Source of the DNA: Candidatus Bipolaricaulis sibiricus
GTDB taxonomy: Bacteria; Bipolaricaulota; Bipolaricaulia; Bipolaricaulales; Bipolaricaulaceae
Length of the DNA stretch: 64,000 nucleotides
Reading direction: 5' to 3'
NCBI GenBank assembly: GCA_004102645.1
Contig: CP034928.1
Location: forward strand, 186,001 to 250,000
Shown here: piece after piece, positions 1-8,410 of the stretch
Layout: the number at the start of each line of letters is the position of its first letter
How positions within the stretch are numbered: position 1 is the stretch's first letter
The notes under the pieces: model-generated
What the model was told of the DNA's origin: nothing
The model's input: only the letters and a program-made list of their open reading frames with translations
Databases searched by the model: none
Position numbers and translations under genes: made by a program

Positions 1-656
1 GGACGATCGCCGCCGCGGCGGGGGTCAAGCTCGCGCGGCCGGACCTCACCGTGATCGCCGAGTCGGGGGACGGGGACCTGTACGGGGAGGGGGGGAACCA
101 CCTCGTCCACAACATCCGCCGCAACGTGGACCTGACCGTGATCGCCCACGACAACCGCGTGTACGGGCTCACCAAGGGCCAGGCGTCCCCGACCGCGCCC
201 CGCGGCTACCGGACCCGGGCCCAGCCAGCGGGCAGCCCCTCCGCCCCGCTGAACCCCCTCGCCCTGGCGGTGGCCGTCGGCGCGCCGTTCGTGGCCCAGG
301 CGTTCTCCGGGGAGATCGAGCGGACAGCGGACCTCATCGCCCAGGGGATTCGGCACAAGGGGTTCGCGCTCGTGAACGTCCTTCACCCTTGTCCAAGCTG
401 GAACCGGGTCCAGACGTTCGCGTGGTACCGGGAGCGTCTCGTCCACCTCGAGGAGCGGGGGCACGACCCGACCGACCGCGCGGCGGCGTTCGCCGTGGCA
501 ATCGGCAGCGGGGAGGAGATCCCGATCGGTGTCGTCTACCGGACGGAGCGGCCGACGTTCGCCGACGGGCACCCCGTCCTGGCTGGTGACCCGGTGGGCC
601 TGCGCCCCCTTCCGTCCCCGGAAGACGTGCGACCCATCCTGGAAGGATTCCTGTAG
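1..656 (+). CDS. 2-oxoacid:ferredoxin oxidoreductase, beta subunit (5' end cut off by window)
   Basis: The frame is open from base 3 to the stop at 656, so the start lies upstream of the window. The translation carries the thiamine pyrophosphate binding signature GDGD, followed about 20 residues later by an NxxYG-type segment (DNRVYGLTKGQ). This is typical of the small TPP-binding subunit of pyruvate or 2-oxoglutarate:ferredoxin oxidoreductases. These enzymes decarboxylate 2-oxoacids to acyl-CoA and reduce ferredoxin in the cytoplasm. Substrate cannot be told from this fragment. Reduced ferredoxin from such an enzyme is the expected electron donor of the Mbh hydrogenase at 41.3-49.2 kb. The alpha/gamma subunits would lie upstream. 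Confidence 0.88.
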   Translation, partial: TIAAAAGVKLARPDLTVIAESGDGDLYGEGGNHLVHNIRRNVDLTVIAHDNRVYGLTKGQASPTAPRGYRTRAQPAGSPSAPLNPLALAVAVGAPFVAQAFSGEIERTADLIAQGIRHKGFALVNVLHPCPSWNRVQTFAWYRERLVHLEERGHDPTDRAAAFAVAIGSGEEIPIGVVYRTERPTFADGHPVLAGDPVGLRPLPSPEDVRPILEGFL

Positions 657-726
657 GGCTCGGGCGGTACCCCACGGGGGGCGGTGCGGAGGCCCGCCAG
701 GGCGGACGCCCAACGGCCGGGTCGGA

Positions 727-745
727 CACCGCCGAGGGCGCCGAG
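727..745 (+). repeat. Intergenic micro-repeat, family CACCGCCGAGnGCGCCGAG
   Basis: In the roughly 200-bp gap between the oxidoreductase and the C45 peptidase gene there is a CACCGCCGAGGGCGCCGAG motif. It matches copies at 8411-8440, 17161-17190, 17249-17279 and 40371-40400. The rest of 657-863 shows no recognisable gene. Confidence 0.5.
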
Positions 746-863
746 GGAGCGAACGACAGCCGGTCCCGGTTGAACCCGATGTTGCGGGTGGCGACAGCCC
801 TCGCGGGGGTTCCGCGGGCTTGGTGGCTCTGCCTTCGCTCGTCTCCGGGGTTCTACGCTGGCG

Positions 864-1952
864 CTAGAGGGCGATCTCGTGGTACGCGCCCGCGCACGGT
901 GGACCAGCGGCGTACTGCAGACGTCGCGCTCGGAGGTCCATCACCACGGAGAGCACGGTTCGGTAGTTGAGCGCGGGTGGGAAGAGCGGGCTCTCGTGAC
1001 GGCACACGGAGTCGGGGCGGCCGACGTGGTCCCGAAGCGCGTCCTGAACGGATTCTACCGACACTTGCCCCGCGCCTGCCGCTTGGGTGAGCCGGTCCGC
1101 CAGCCGGCGTTGACGGAGGTGGGTGGATCGGCGGTCCTCGGCCAGAGGTTCTCGTACCCCGAGCTGCTCGGCGCGAAGGAAATGGTTTGCGTGGACGAGG
1201 ATCCCGTTGTCGGGCTCGATCTGTGCGGTCCCGGTCGGAGCCCGTTCGAAGGCGCTCGCTCGGCCTCGCGTGGCATCGCCGACGAGGAAGCTCGCTGAGC
1301 ACGGGCTCCTTCCTGCCTCAACCACGGCCGCCGCGGCGTCGAGGTCCGAGGAGAGAAGGACGCGCCACGCGCGGACGTGGAAGGGGATTCCTTCGCCATC
1401 CCACCTATCGAGGTGAGACAGGAGGCCGGTCACCGCGAGGCCGATCCCGGCCGAGTTGAAGCCGATCTTCCCCCCGACGATTCCCGCCTCGGTGAAGGCG
1501 AGCACGGTGAGGTCTCCCCAGCGAACCCTCAGCCACACGCCCTCCACCTCGGGGAACCAATCCCAGTTCTCGCCCACGAGGAGGCCGCCTCCGGCGCACG
1601 CGGGGAGGATGGCGAACGCGGTGCAGGCCGTGGCCAGACCGGTGGAGGAGAACTCGCTGTAGAAGAGCTCGTAGCGGGCATTGAGCGCAGCGATGTCGAG
1701 GACGGACAGCCCGGAACCGGCAGCAACGCCCCTCAGTGCGGCTGCGTAGGGCGGGTCCAGTTCAGAGACGCGCTCCAGCCACATCGCAGCACGTCGATGA
1801 ACCTCGGCCTGTTCCAGCCCCACCTCGTCACGGTACCGGCGGGTGTAGAGGGAGAGGTTGTTCTTGATCCGATCGCTCGCCTCTCGTCCGTGGCCGAGGC
1901 CGATGGCACGGGGGCCGCCTGCCAACTCCAGGATGGGGAGTGGCGCGCTCAC
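864..1952 (-). CDS. C45-family peptidase / acyl-CoA:isopenicillin N acyltransferase-like NTN hydrolase
   Basis: The protein is about 362 residues from the GTG at 1952, chosen because it follows the preceding gene by 35 nt and a GAGG lies upstream. A longer frame would run back through the preceding gene. The motif ATACTAF, with the predicted autocatalytic nucleophile Cys110, is followed about 17 residues later by GENWDW (about 127-132). This is the hallmark of the C45 / acyl-coenzyme A:6-aminopenicillanic acid acyltransferase family, in which self-cleavage before the Cys exposes an N-terminal nucleophile. Such enzymes hydrolyse or form amide bonds; the substrate here is unknown. It is the last gene of the operon with three RHH-cupin paralogues. 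No clear signal peptide is seen from this start. Confidence 0.78.
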   Translation of the reverse strand: MSAPLPILELAGGPRAIGLGHGREASDRIKNNLSLYTRRYRDEVGLEQAEVHRRAAMWLERVSELDPPYAAALRGVAAGSGLSVLDIAALNARYELFYSEFSSTGLATACTAFAILPACAGGGLLVGENWDWFPEVEGVWLRVRWGDLTVLAFTEAGIVGGKIGFNSAGIGLAVTGLLSHLDRWDGEGIPFHVRAWRVLLSSDLDAAAAVVEAGRSPCSASFLVGDATRGRASAFERAPTGTAQIEPDNGILVHANHFLRAEQLGVREPLAEDRRSTHLRQRRLADRLTQAAGAGQVSVESVQDALRDHVGRPDSVCRHESPLFPPALNYRTVLSVVMDLRARRLQYAAGPPCAGAYHEIAL

Positions 1953-1987
1953 GATCGCCGAGCCTCGTGCTGTCTCCGCACCGCTTC

Positions 1988-2572
1988 CTACCTCGGCAGC
2001 GAGAGGGCGGGCGTGCAGACGAGAACGGCGCGCGTGTCCGGGGTCAGCGGGGTCGAGACGTGAGGGGTTCGCGGCGGAATGTGGATCACCGAGTGCGGAC
2101 CGAACTCCTTCTCCTCGTCGTCGATCCGCATGCGGACTTTCCCCGAAAGAACAATCGCCCACACGTGGCTTTCGTCGTGTACGAGCTCAGGGGTAGAAAC
2201 CCTCTTCGCATCTCGAGCCCAGTGGTCGAACACCTGGACGTGGTCGTCCGGGCTTCGGTACACCTCTCTTCCCTCCCAGCTTCCGATGGTCATCACCTGC
2301 CGGTCTGGATCATCGGCCATGGCCTCTGCGATGCGGCGCTGGGCAGATCGCAGCGCCTGCGCGGCAGCTTGTTTGGCCCGGTCGTACTCCTCGCGGGTGA
2401 TCTTGCCGGTCGCGATCAGCTTTTCCACGACCAGTTCTTCCTTCGTGGGGATGGAGAGCGCGGCGCGGAGCGCGGAGTTGCCGATCTCTTTGACCGTGAT
2501 GCCGACCCGCTTCTTGCGGGCCTTGAGGGCCTTGTGGACGTCGTCATCCAGGACGAGGTGTTGGATCTTCAT
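1988..2572 (-). CDS. Ribbon-helix-helix/cupin fusion protein, paralogue 3
   Basis: A 194-residue protein. The start ATG at 2572 has an AGGAGG sequence 6 nt upstream and overlaps the previous stop (ATGA). Residues 1-40 (MKIQHLVLDDDVHKALKARK...) look like a ribbon-helix-helix DNA-binding fold: short strand, helix, turn, helix. A short helical segment containing TGKITREEYDRA follows, reminiscent of SHOCT-type oligomerisation segments. The C-terminal half is a cupin barrel with the metal-type cluster HDESH, a glycine turn (VLSGKVRMRI) and a distal PPRTPH. The ligand is unknown. It is nearly superimposable on the two upstream paralogues in the N-terminal half but more divergent in the cupin. Inferred role: small-molecule-responsive regulator. 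Confidence 0.7.
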   Translation of the reverse strand: MKIQHLVLDDDVHKALKARKKRVGITVKEIGNSALRAALSIPTKEELVVEKLIATGKITREEYDRAKQAAAQALRSAQRRIAEAMADDPDRQVMTIGSWEGREVYRSPDDHVQVFDHWARDAKRVSTPELVHDESHVWAIVLSGKVRMRIDDEEKEFGPHSVIHIPPRTPHVSTPLTPDTRAVLVCTPALSLPR

Positions 2573-3213
2573 CGGGCGCCTCCTCGTGAAGCCCGCGCTC
2601 TCCTCTCCTTCTTTGGTGCCCCCAGTGTGTCGCGCGATTGGGACTCCGGAGGAGACATCAGCATGAGCATCACGGTGTTCCGGGTGAGGGGCGCCGAGTT
2701 GTGGAGGACCCCGGGAGGAATCAGGACCGGTTCCCCTGGCCCACACACGCGCTCCTCCGCTCCGATGCGCCACCGCACCTTCCCCTGGAGCACAACCGCC
2801 CACGAATGTGCCTCGCTGTGCTCGTGCAGGGTACTGGGTGTCTTCTTCCCGTCGGCAGCCTCATGGGCGAACAGAACGAACATGCCTTGTGGATCGCGAT
2901 GGATCATCGCTCCCTTCCAGCTGCCCACGGTGACCGTCGTTCCGTCAAGGGGCGGTACGATCGGCTGGCGGGCTGCGGCGCGTCCGGACTTCAGGCTCCG
3001 CGTCGCAGCGGCCACTGCTCGGTCGTACTCCTCGCGGGTGATCTTGCCCGTCTCGACGAGCTTCTGTGCGATCAGCTCCTGTTTCGTGGGCACGAGCAGC
3101 GCGGCGCGGAGAGCGGAGTTTCCGATCTCTTTGACCGTGATGCCCACCTGCTTCTTGCGGGCTTTGAGGGCCTTGTGGACGTCGTTGTCCAGCACGAGAT
3201 GTTGGATTTTCAT
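2569..3213 (-). CDS. Ribbon-helix-helix/cupin fusion protein, paralogue 2
   Basis: A 214-residue protein with the same architecture as its neighbours. The N-terminal RHH-like segment is nearly identical to the other two copies. A linker carrying TGKITREEYDRA follows, then a cupin with LHEHSEAHSW (putative metal His residues) and PPGVLH. It overlaps both neighbours by 4 nt, so translation is probably coupled through the whole operon. The last about 20 residues are basic and Arg/Ala-rich and absent from paralogue 3. Function is not known; the conserved DNA-binding half with a diverging sensor half suggests three regulators that read similar DNA but different ligands. Confidence 0.7.
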   Translation of the reverse strand: MKIQHLVLDNDVHKALKARKKQVGITVKEIGNSALRAALLVPTKQELIAQKLVETGKITREEYDRAVAAATRSLKSGRAAARQPIVPPLDGTTVTVGSWKGAMIHRDPQGMFVLFAHEAADGKKTPSTLHEHSEAHSWAVVLQGKVRWRIGAEERVCGPGEPVLIPPGVLHNSAPLTRNTVMLMLMSPPESQSRDTLGAPKKERRARASRGGAR

Positions 3214-3875
3214 GCTTTCCTCGTTGTTCGCGGGACCTTGTTCGGGCGACGGGTGCGTGCGGGGCGCTCACTGGTTGGATCCGGGCACTCGCCGGGATCG
3301 AACCGCTCAGGAGGGGCGACGATACTCACGACGCAGGTGTCACGGGTCAGCGGGGCCGAACAGTGGGCCACTCCGGGTGGGTAGTACGTCCACTCGTGGA
3401 CCCCCAACACGCGCTCTTCCTGTGCGGTCCGGGCGAGGATCTTGCCGGACAGCACGATCCCCCACACGTGACTCTCCGTGTGGTAGTGCAGGGGAGGGGC
3501 AATCCTTCTTCCATCGCGCGCGCGGTGTTCGAACACGGCGTACGAATCGTCCTTGCTGCGGTAGATCTCGCGCACGGTCCAGCTTCCCACGGACACGCTC
3601 TTCGACCCAGGGGCTGGACGGAACAGCTCGATGGCCTTCCGTTGGGCGGCCCGCAGGTGGGCCTGGGCAGCGGCCACCGCTGCATCGTAGTCGTCTGGGG
3701 TGATCTTCCCCGTCTCGACGAGCTTCTCGACGATCATCTCGTCCAGGGTGGGCAGGGCGAGGGCCGCGCGAAGGGCGGAGTTGCCGATCTCCTTGACGGT
3801 GATGCCGACCTGCTTCTTGCGGGCCTTGAGTGCCCTGTGGACATCGTCGTCCAACACCAGATGCTGGATCTTCAC
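3210..3875 (-). CDS. Ribbon-helix-helix/cupin fusion protein, paralogue 1 (operon head)
   Basis: A 221-residue protein starting at a GTG (3875) with a strong AAGGAGGGG just upstream. The RHH-like segment is residues 1-40, the TGKITPDDYDAA linker about 56-67, and the cupin about 95-190. The cupin carries LHYHTESH (His130, His132, Glu134, His136) and a distal His171 in PPGVAH, the expected metal ligands. It is the first gene of a four-gene operon with two paralogues and the C45 peptidase. A 16-bp palindrome 25 nt before its start is a plausible autoregulatory operator. The family as a fusion is not one I can name; each half is recognisable by pattern. Confidence 0.72.
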   Translation of the reverse strand: MKIQHLVLDDDVHRALKARKKQVGITVKEIGNSALRAALALPTLDEMIVEKLVETGKITPDDYDAAVAAAQAHLRAAQRKAIELFRPAPGSKSVSVGSWTVREIYRSKDDSYAVFEHRARDGRRIAPPLHYHTESHVWGIVLSGKILARTAQEERVLGVHEWTYYPPGVAHCSAPLTRDTCVVSIVAPPERFDPGECPDPTSERPARTRRPNKVPRTTRKA

Positions 3876-3899
3876 GACCCCTCCTTAAGCTACCGGGCA

Positions 3900-3915
3900 A
3901 CAGTTTAACGACTGT
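3900..3915 (-). promoter_or_regulatory. Palindrome upstream of the RHH-cupin operon (candidate operator)
   Basis: The sequence ACAGTTTAACGACTGT has perfect 5-bp arms (ACAGT/ACTGT) around a 6-bp AT-rich centre, unusual in this GC-rich context. It lies 25 nt upstream of the GTG of the first RHH-cupin gene and downstream of rsmI. RHH proteins bind short palindromes as paired dimers, so autoregulation is a reasonable inference. Confidence 0.4.
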
Positions 3916-3942
3916 ACAGCGCAGGGAGAGGCGATGCAAGTC

Positions 3943-4800
3943 CTACGCTGCGGAGGCAGATCCGTCGGACTTGGAGTGGAGGGTCTGGTACACCCGGCGG
4001 CGGCTCAGGTTCAAGCGGTGCGCCGTCTCCTGGAGCGCTTCGCGAGGGGAGAGACCCGCCGCGATGAGCTCGGCGTACACGGTGCGCGCAGCCTCGGGGG
4101 ACGGCGCGGAGTGCGTCGTGTCGCCGGGTGGGCCGACCACGATCGCCAGCTCACCCCTCACCTCGGCCCGCGCGGCAAGGGCCCGTTCCACCTCTGCCGC
4201 CGTGCCACGAACGAACTCCTCGTGGAGCTTCGTGAGCTCGCGGGCGACGGCCACGGGGCGGGAGCCCCACCGCTCGGCGAGCTGCCGGAGCGAAGCAGCG
4301 ATCCGGTGGGGGGACTCGTAGAACACCACCGTGCAGTCCACCGTATCCAGCACTTCGAGGGCCTTCCCGCGGGGGCCCGGCTGGCGAGGGAGGTGGCCGA
4401 GGAACAGGAACCGGTCCATGGGGAGCCCCGAGGCGACGAGGGCAGCGAGCAGCGCGCTCGGCCCGGGGACGGGCACGACGGGGATCCCCTCCCCCACGCA
4501 CGCCCGGACGAGCGGGTAGCCGGGATCGGACAGGAGCGGCGTCCCTGCGTCGGACACGAGGGCCACGGTCTTCCCAGCGCGGAGGAGGGCGATCACCTCC
4601 CGGGTCCGTTCGTCCTCCGCGCCCTGGAACAGGCTTGGGGCGAACCGGGTGTGGATGCCGTAGTGGGAGAGGAGCTTCCGCGTCCGCCGGGTGTCCTCGC
4701 CCACGATCAGATCGACCTCGCGGAGGACCCGCAGCGCGCGCAGGGTGATGTCCTCGAGGTTTCCGATCGGGGTCGAGCACACGTAGAGCGTCCCCGCCAT
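3943..4800 (-). CDS. rsmI: 16S rRNA (cytidine1402-2'-O)-methyltransferase RsmI
   Basis: A 285-residue protein from the ATG at 4800. It starts TLYVCSTPIGNLEDITLRAL, the RsmI/YraL signature, and contains VGEDTRRTRKLL, SDAGTPLLSDPG (SAM-binding tetrapyrrole-methylase fold) and VFYESPHR. It methylates the ribose of C1402 in the decoding centre of 16S rRNA. The C-terminal about 40 residues form the usual helical tail (LSRRRVYQ). A GATAAT hexamer ends 6 nt before the ATG with no Shine-Dalgarno sequence, so the transcript may be leaderless. It is divergent from prfB. Confidence 0.95.
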   Translation of the reverse strand: MAGTLYVCSTPIGNLEDITLRALRVLREVDLIVGEDTRRTRKLLSHYGIHTRFAPSLFQGAEDERTREVIALLRAGKTVALVSDAGTPLLSDPGYPLVRACVGEGIPVVPVPGPSALLAALVASGLPMDRFLFLGHLPRQPGPRGKALEVLDTVDCTVVFYESPHRIAASLRQLAERWGSRPVAVARELTKLHEEFVRGTAAEVERALAARAEVRGELAIVVGPPGDTTHSAPSPEAARTVYAELIAAGLSPREALQETAHRLNLSRRRVYQTLHSKSDGSASAA

Positions 4801-4867
4801 GGCGTGATTATCCTCGGTTTGGTCTGCAAACGGGGCGGCCTTCGCCACGACCTCGCGCGGGTGCCGC

Positions 4868-4896
4868 TTGCAGCGCCGAACCGAACGAGCTAACGT
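4868..4896 (+). promoter_or_regulatory. Putative leaderless promoter of prfB
   Basis: TTGCAG (4868-4873), a 17-nt spacer and TAACGT (4891-4896) are followed only 6 nt later by the GTG start at 4903. An in-frame TAA inside the -10 region blocks any upstream start, and there is no clear Shine-Dalgarno sequence. The hexamers are weak individually; spacing and recurrence at other genes are the support. Confidence 0.4.
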
Positions 4897-4902
4897 TCGC
4901 TT

Positions 4903-5997
4903 GTGGACGAGCATCTGCGCGATCTGCGGGACCGGATCGAGCGCCTCGGGAAGAGCCTGGACGCTGACGGGCTCCGGAACCAGATCCAGACCATCGAGCG
5001 AGAGATGGCCCAGCCTGGGTTCTGGGACGACCGGTCTGCAAGCCAGGCCAAGGTGCGGGAGTTGGAGGCGGCGAAGGGGCGCCTGGGCGAGTACTCCCGC
5101 CTCACCGCGGCGCTCGACGAGGTGGAGGTCCTGTTCGAGCTCGCCGACGAAGAGGGGGACGAGGCGACGCGGGCCGAGGCCGAGGCCGCCCTCGCCAAGC
5201 TCGACGAGGATTTCGAACGGGTACGCGTCCAGTTCCTCCTGTCCGGGCCCTACGACGGGAGCGATTGCTTCCTCGCCCTCAACGCTGGGGCTGGGGGCAC
5301 GGACTCCCAGGACTGGACGGAGATGCTGCTCCGCATGTACACCCGGTTCTGCGAGCGGGCAGGGTTCGCGGTGAGGTTGGTTGACGAGTCGCCGGGTGAG
5401 GAGGCCGGCCTCAAGTCGGCCACCCTCGAGGTCAAAGGGCGGAATGCGTTCGGAATCCTGAGGGGCGAGACCGGAGTCCACCGGTTGGTGCGGATCTCTC
5501 CGTTCGACTCGGCAGCCCGGCGCCACACCTCGTTTGCTTCGGTCACGGTCACGCCGATCGTTCCCGAGGACGACCTCGTGATCGCCGACGACGACCTCAA
5601 GATCGACTCGTTCCGCGCTGGGGGTCCCGGCGGGCAGCACATGCAGAAGAACGAGACCGCGGTTCGGATCACCCACCTGCCGACCGGGATCGTGGTCGGG
5701 TGCCAGAACGAGCGGTCCCAGATGCAGAACAAGCTCACCGCGATGCGAATGCTGCGCGCGAAGCTCCGGGCCCTGATGGAGCAGGAACAGGCACGGAGGT
5801 TGGACGAACTGCGCGGGGAACTGGCGGACATCGAGTGGGGGCACCAGATCCGATCCTACGTCCTCCAGCCCTACCAGCTGGTCAAGGACCACCGCACTGA
5901 GGTCGAGGTGGGGAACGTCCAGGCCGTGCTCGACGGCGACCTGTGGCCCTTCATTTGGGCCTGGCTGGAACGCACCCAGATCACGGCCAAGGATTAG
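4903..5997 (+). CDS. prfB: Peptide chain release factor 2
   Basis: A 364-residue protein starting at GTG 4903. It contains the RF2 recognition tripeptide SPF (about residue 199, in SPFDSAARRHTSF) that reads UGA/UAA stop codons, and the catalytic GGQ (about 243, in GGQHMQKNETAVR) that enters the peptidyl transferase centre. Coiled-coil domain 1 occupies the first about 90 residues. In many bacteria RF2 needs a programmed +1 frameshift at an early in-frame UGA. Here the frame is uninterrupted from the GTG and has full family length, so that autoregulation is absent. Divergent from rsmI. Confidence 0.96.
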   Translation: MDEHLRDLRDRIERLGKSLDADGLRNQIQTIEREMAQPGFWDDRSASQAKVRELEAAKGRLGEYSRLTAALDEVEVLFELADEEGDEATRAEAEAALAKLDEDFERVRVQFLLSGPYDGSDCFLALNAGAGGTDSQDWTEMLLRMYTRFCERAGFAVRLVDESPGEEAGLKSATLEVKGRNAFGILRGETGVHRLVRISPFDSAARRHTSFASVTVTPIVPEDDLVIADDDLKIDSFRAGGPGGQHMQKNETAVRITHLPTGIVVGCQNERSQMQNKLTAMRMLRAKLRALMEQEQARRLDELRGELADIEWGHQIRSYVLQPYQLVKDHRTEVEVGNVQAVLDGDLWPFIWAWLERTQITAKD

Positions 5998-6027
5998 GGC
6001 TCCCGTTCGCCTGGCTAAAGCGCGGCG

Positions 6028-7401
6028 TTACCGAAGGACGCGGATCCCGCGTTCCTCCAACTCATCCAGCACCTCCCGCGCCTCGGGCTTGAGGAGGATC
6101 CTTGTCGCGTTCAAGAGTCGCAACGACGGGAGCTCCAGCAGCGAAGCGAAGCTGGCGACCGGGTTCGCGGAGAGATCCAGGATCTCCAGGCGGAGGAGTC
6201 CGGCCAGGGGACCGATGTCGGACACGTTGTTTCCCCCGAGGAGGAGGTCCCGCAGGCCTGCGAGGTTGGCGAGGGGTTCGACGGATCGAACCCTGTTTCC
6301 CTGAACGTTCAAGGTCGCGAGGTTCGTCAATCCAGCCAGGGGGGAGAGGTCGGCGATCCGCGCCCCGGCCGCGATGAGCTTCGTCAGGTTCTTCAGTCCG
6401 GACAACGGCGCGAGATCCCACACCGGGTTCCCCGAGATCGCCACCGTCTCGAGCCTCGCGAGCCCGGCCAGCGGTTCGAGGGTGGCCACCCGGTTCCCGC
6501 TCAGGTCCAGGTACCGGAGTTCGCTGAGGGAGGCAACGGGGGAGACGTCGGCCACGGCGTTGTGGCCCAGGTCCAGGTACCGGAGGCGGCCAAGCTCGCT
6601 CAGAGGACGCAGATCGGAGACTCCATTCCCCAACAGAACGAGCTTCTCCAGGTTACGAAGACCGGCGAGCGGGCTGATGTCGGCGATAGCGTTCTGCGTC
6701 GCGGAGATCTCCCGAAGCTCCGTGAGGGTCGCGAGCGGCGAGAGGTCCGTGACCGCGTTCATGTCGATCCACAGCCGGCGCAGGCTCTCGAGGCCGGAGA
6801 GAGGGGACAGGTCGAACACGTTGTTCGCCATCAGCATGAGCCACTTCAGGTTCTTGAGCCCCGCCAGGGGCGCGAGGTCCAAGACCTCGTTGAAGGTGAG
6901 GTCCAGCCACTCGAGGGCGTGGAGCGAAGCCAAAGGAGCGACGTCCCGGATCCGGTTGTGGCCGAGGCCCAGGAGGGAGAGCGTGGTCAGTCCGGCCAGA
7001 GGGGAAAGGTCCTCGATCTCGTTGAACGCGGCCTCCACCGTCCTCAGCCGGGGGAGGTTGGACACCGGGGAAAGATCGCGCACGCGGTTCCACCCAAGGG
7101 AGAGCTCCTCCAGCGCCGAGAGGCCCGAGAGAGGGGCTAGGTCGGAGACCCGGTTGTCGGCGAGGGCGAGCTTCCTCAGGTTCACCGCGTGCTCCAGTCC
7201 TGTGAGGTCCTCGATGCCCAGTCCCATCGCCTCGAGTTCCGTGAGGCCCGCCAGGTCACCCACCGTAAGGTCGCCCTCGGGCTTCCCGAGCGCGGCCCGG
7301 ATCGCTCCCTCCAGCCCGGGATCAGGGACGACGACCGTCTCCGATCCCAACCCGACGAGACCCCACACGAGCGCCAGCGCCACCACGACCATCGTCCTCA
7401 T
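6028..7401 (-). CDS. Exported leucine-rich repeat protein (internalin-like, 22-residue repeats)
   Basis: A 457-residue protein from the ATG at 7401 (GGAGGAGG upstream). Residues 1-20 form a signal peptide (MRTMVVVALALVWGLVGLG). After a short cap (DPGLEGAIRAAL), about 18 repeats of 22 residues follow the pattern LxxLxxLxLxxNxVxDLxPLxG, the Listeria-internalin/SDS22 type. A C-terminal cap ends LDELEERGIRVLR. LRR arcs are protein-binding scaffolds; no sorting signal or membrane anchor is visible, so the protein is probably periplasmic or surface-associated. A TATACT hexamer lies about 21 nt upstream of the start. It is the last gene before convergent prfB. Confidence 0.85.
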   Translation of the reverse strand: MRTMVVVALALVWGLVGLGSETVVVPDPGLEGAIRAALGKPEGDLTVGDLAGLTELEAMGLGIEDLTGLEHAVNLRKLALADNRVSDLAPLSGLSALEELSLGWNRVRDLSPVSNLPRLRTVEAAFNEIEDLSPLAGLTTLSLLGLGHNRIRDVAPLASLHALEWLDLTFNEVLDLAPLAGLKNLKWLMLMANNVFDLSPLSGLESLRRLWIDMNAVTDLSPLATLTELREISATQNAIADISPLAGLRNLEKLVLLGNGVSDLRPLSELGRLRYLDLGHNAVADVSPVASLSELRYLDLSGNRVATLEPLAGLARLETVAISGNPVWDLAPLSGLKNLTKLIAAGARIADLSPLAGLTNLATLNVQGNRVRSVEPLANLAGLRDLLLGGNNVSDIGPLAGLLRLEILDLSANPVASFASLLELPSLRLLNATRILLKPEAREVLDELEERGIRVLR

Positions 7402-7442
7402 CGCGCACCTCCTCCGCAGTTCAGTATAGCAGGACCGACCCG

Positions 7443-8210
7443 CTACGGCCCTCGCCCGGTCCACTCCGCCTCCAGCGACACCCACGCCCGATCCCCGCGA
7501 AGGGACAGCGTGGCACGCACCCCGAGTTCCCCCTTTCCCCGCGGGTCCAGCGCGTAGCGAAGTCGCACGCCGAGCGACGTCACCGGAACACCCACCCCGA
7601 GCACGGGCACGGCCAGGCTCCCGGAGGTGCTGACGCTGATCCAGGCGTTGGCCACGAACCCCGCTCCCAGACCCAGGGTGAACCACGCGTGGGGTTCCTC
7701 CTCTTGGCTCCGCAGGCCGACCTCCCCCACCAGCACCATCGGGTCGCGCAAGAAGCTCGCCGCCACTCCGATCCCGCCTTTCCACGGGTGCCCAAGCGAC
7801 ATCGAGACGCGGGGATCCCACGGGTTCTTCGGATCGATCCGCCACTCCTGGAACACCGAGTACGCCATTCCACGCTCGCTGCTCGACAGGCGTTCCTCGC
7901 CCCACGGGTACCGCCGGACCTCGTCCAGAGTGGTCGTGCTCTGCGAGACCGCGACCCCCGTCTTCCATCCCTCGCCGAAGTGGACCGTTCCCGTCAAGCT
8001 AAGCTGCCACTCCTGACTGAGCAGCGTGTAGGTGTACGGTTGGCCGAAGGCGTCCACTGCCAGCCCTTCCCGGCCGGACGGGGTGTAGCCGAGCCCGAGC
8101 TGCCAGGTGTACTCCCCCGTGGCCTCGTCCGGCCGCTTCAGGGGATCGATCGGGGTCTGGGCCCACGCCGTGACGGAGAGGAGAATAAGCGTGGCTACAA
8201 TCCCACTCAC
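7443..8210 (-). CDS. Small exported protein, predicted outer-membrane beta-barrel
   Basis: A 255-residue protein from the GTG at 8210, chosen because it begins a good signal peptide (VSGIVATLILLSVTAWA followed by QTPIDP). The remainder alternates hydrophobic and polar residues with many Trp, Tyr, Gly and Ser (for example WQLGLGYTPSGREG, WKTGVAVSQSTTT, LGVRLRYALDPRGK). It ends in strand-like VSLEAEWTGRGP, which suggests 10-12 transmembrane beta strands. I cannot name the family. It is downstream of the C39 peptidase with a 296-nt repeat-bearing gap, so co-transcription with that locus is uncertain. Confidence 0.55.
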   Translation of the reverse strand: MSGIVATLILLSVTAWAQTPIDPLKRPDEATGEYTWQLGLGYTPSGREGLAVDAFGQPYTYTLLSQEWQLSLTGTVHFGEGWKTGVAVSQSTTTLDEVRRYPWGEERLSSSERGMAYSVFQEWRIDPKNPWDPRVSMSLGHPWKGGIGVAASFLRDPMVLVGEVGLRSQEEEPHAWFTLGLGAGFVANAWISVSTSGSLAVPVLGVGVPVTSLGVRLRYALDPRGKGELGVRATLSLRGDRAWVSLEAEWTGRGP

Positions 8211-8314
8211 CCCACGCCCGAGGGAGAGAGGGTCCCGCCACGAGCGCACTTCACCCCTGAGCACACCGGGGCCGCCGAGGACAGCCGGCCAACTGAGGAG
8301 CCCACCCCAACGGG

Positions 8315-8398
8315 CACCAAGGACGCGAAGAACAACAAGCATGAGCTCTCGGGCTAACCCGACCCAATCCCTTTCTGCTCTTTGTGCCCTTGGCGGTG
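8315..8398. repeat. Inverted pair of CACCAAGGac-type micro-repeats
   Basis: CACCAAGGACGCGAAG at 8315-8330 and, inverted, CTTTGTGCCCTTGGCGGTG at 8380-8398 are relatives of a short repeat pattern (CACCAAGGnCnCnAAG). They lie between the barrel gene and the C39 peptidase gene. No ORF explains them. Confidence 0.4.
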
Positions 8399-8410
8399 CA
8401 GTTCGGGGTT

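Noticed and set aside
1940-3703. Long plus-strand open frame opposite the RHH-cupin genes
   Set aside because: Its translation has no domain pattern and it is antisense to three clearly homologous genes with Shine-Dalgarno sequences and ATGA overlaps.
4903-5000. Programmed +1 frameshift in prfB
   Set aside because: The reading frame is continuous and of full length from the GTG at 4903; an in-frame TAA lies directly upstream and no early in-frame TGA with a slippery codon is seen.
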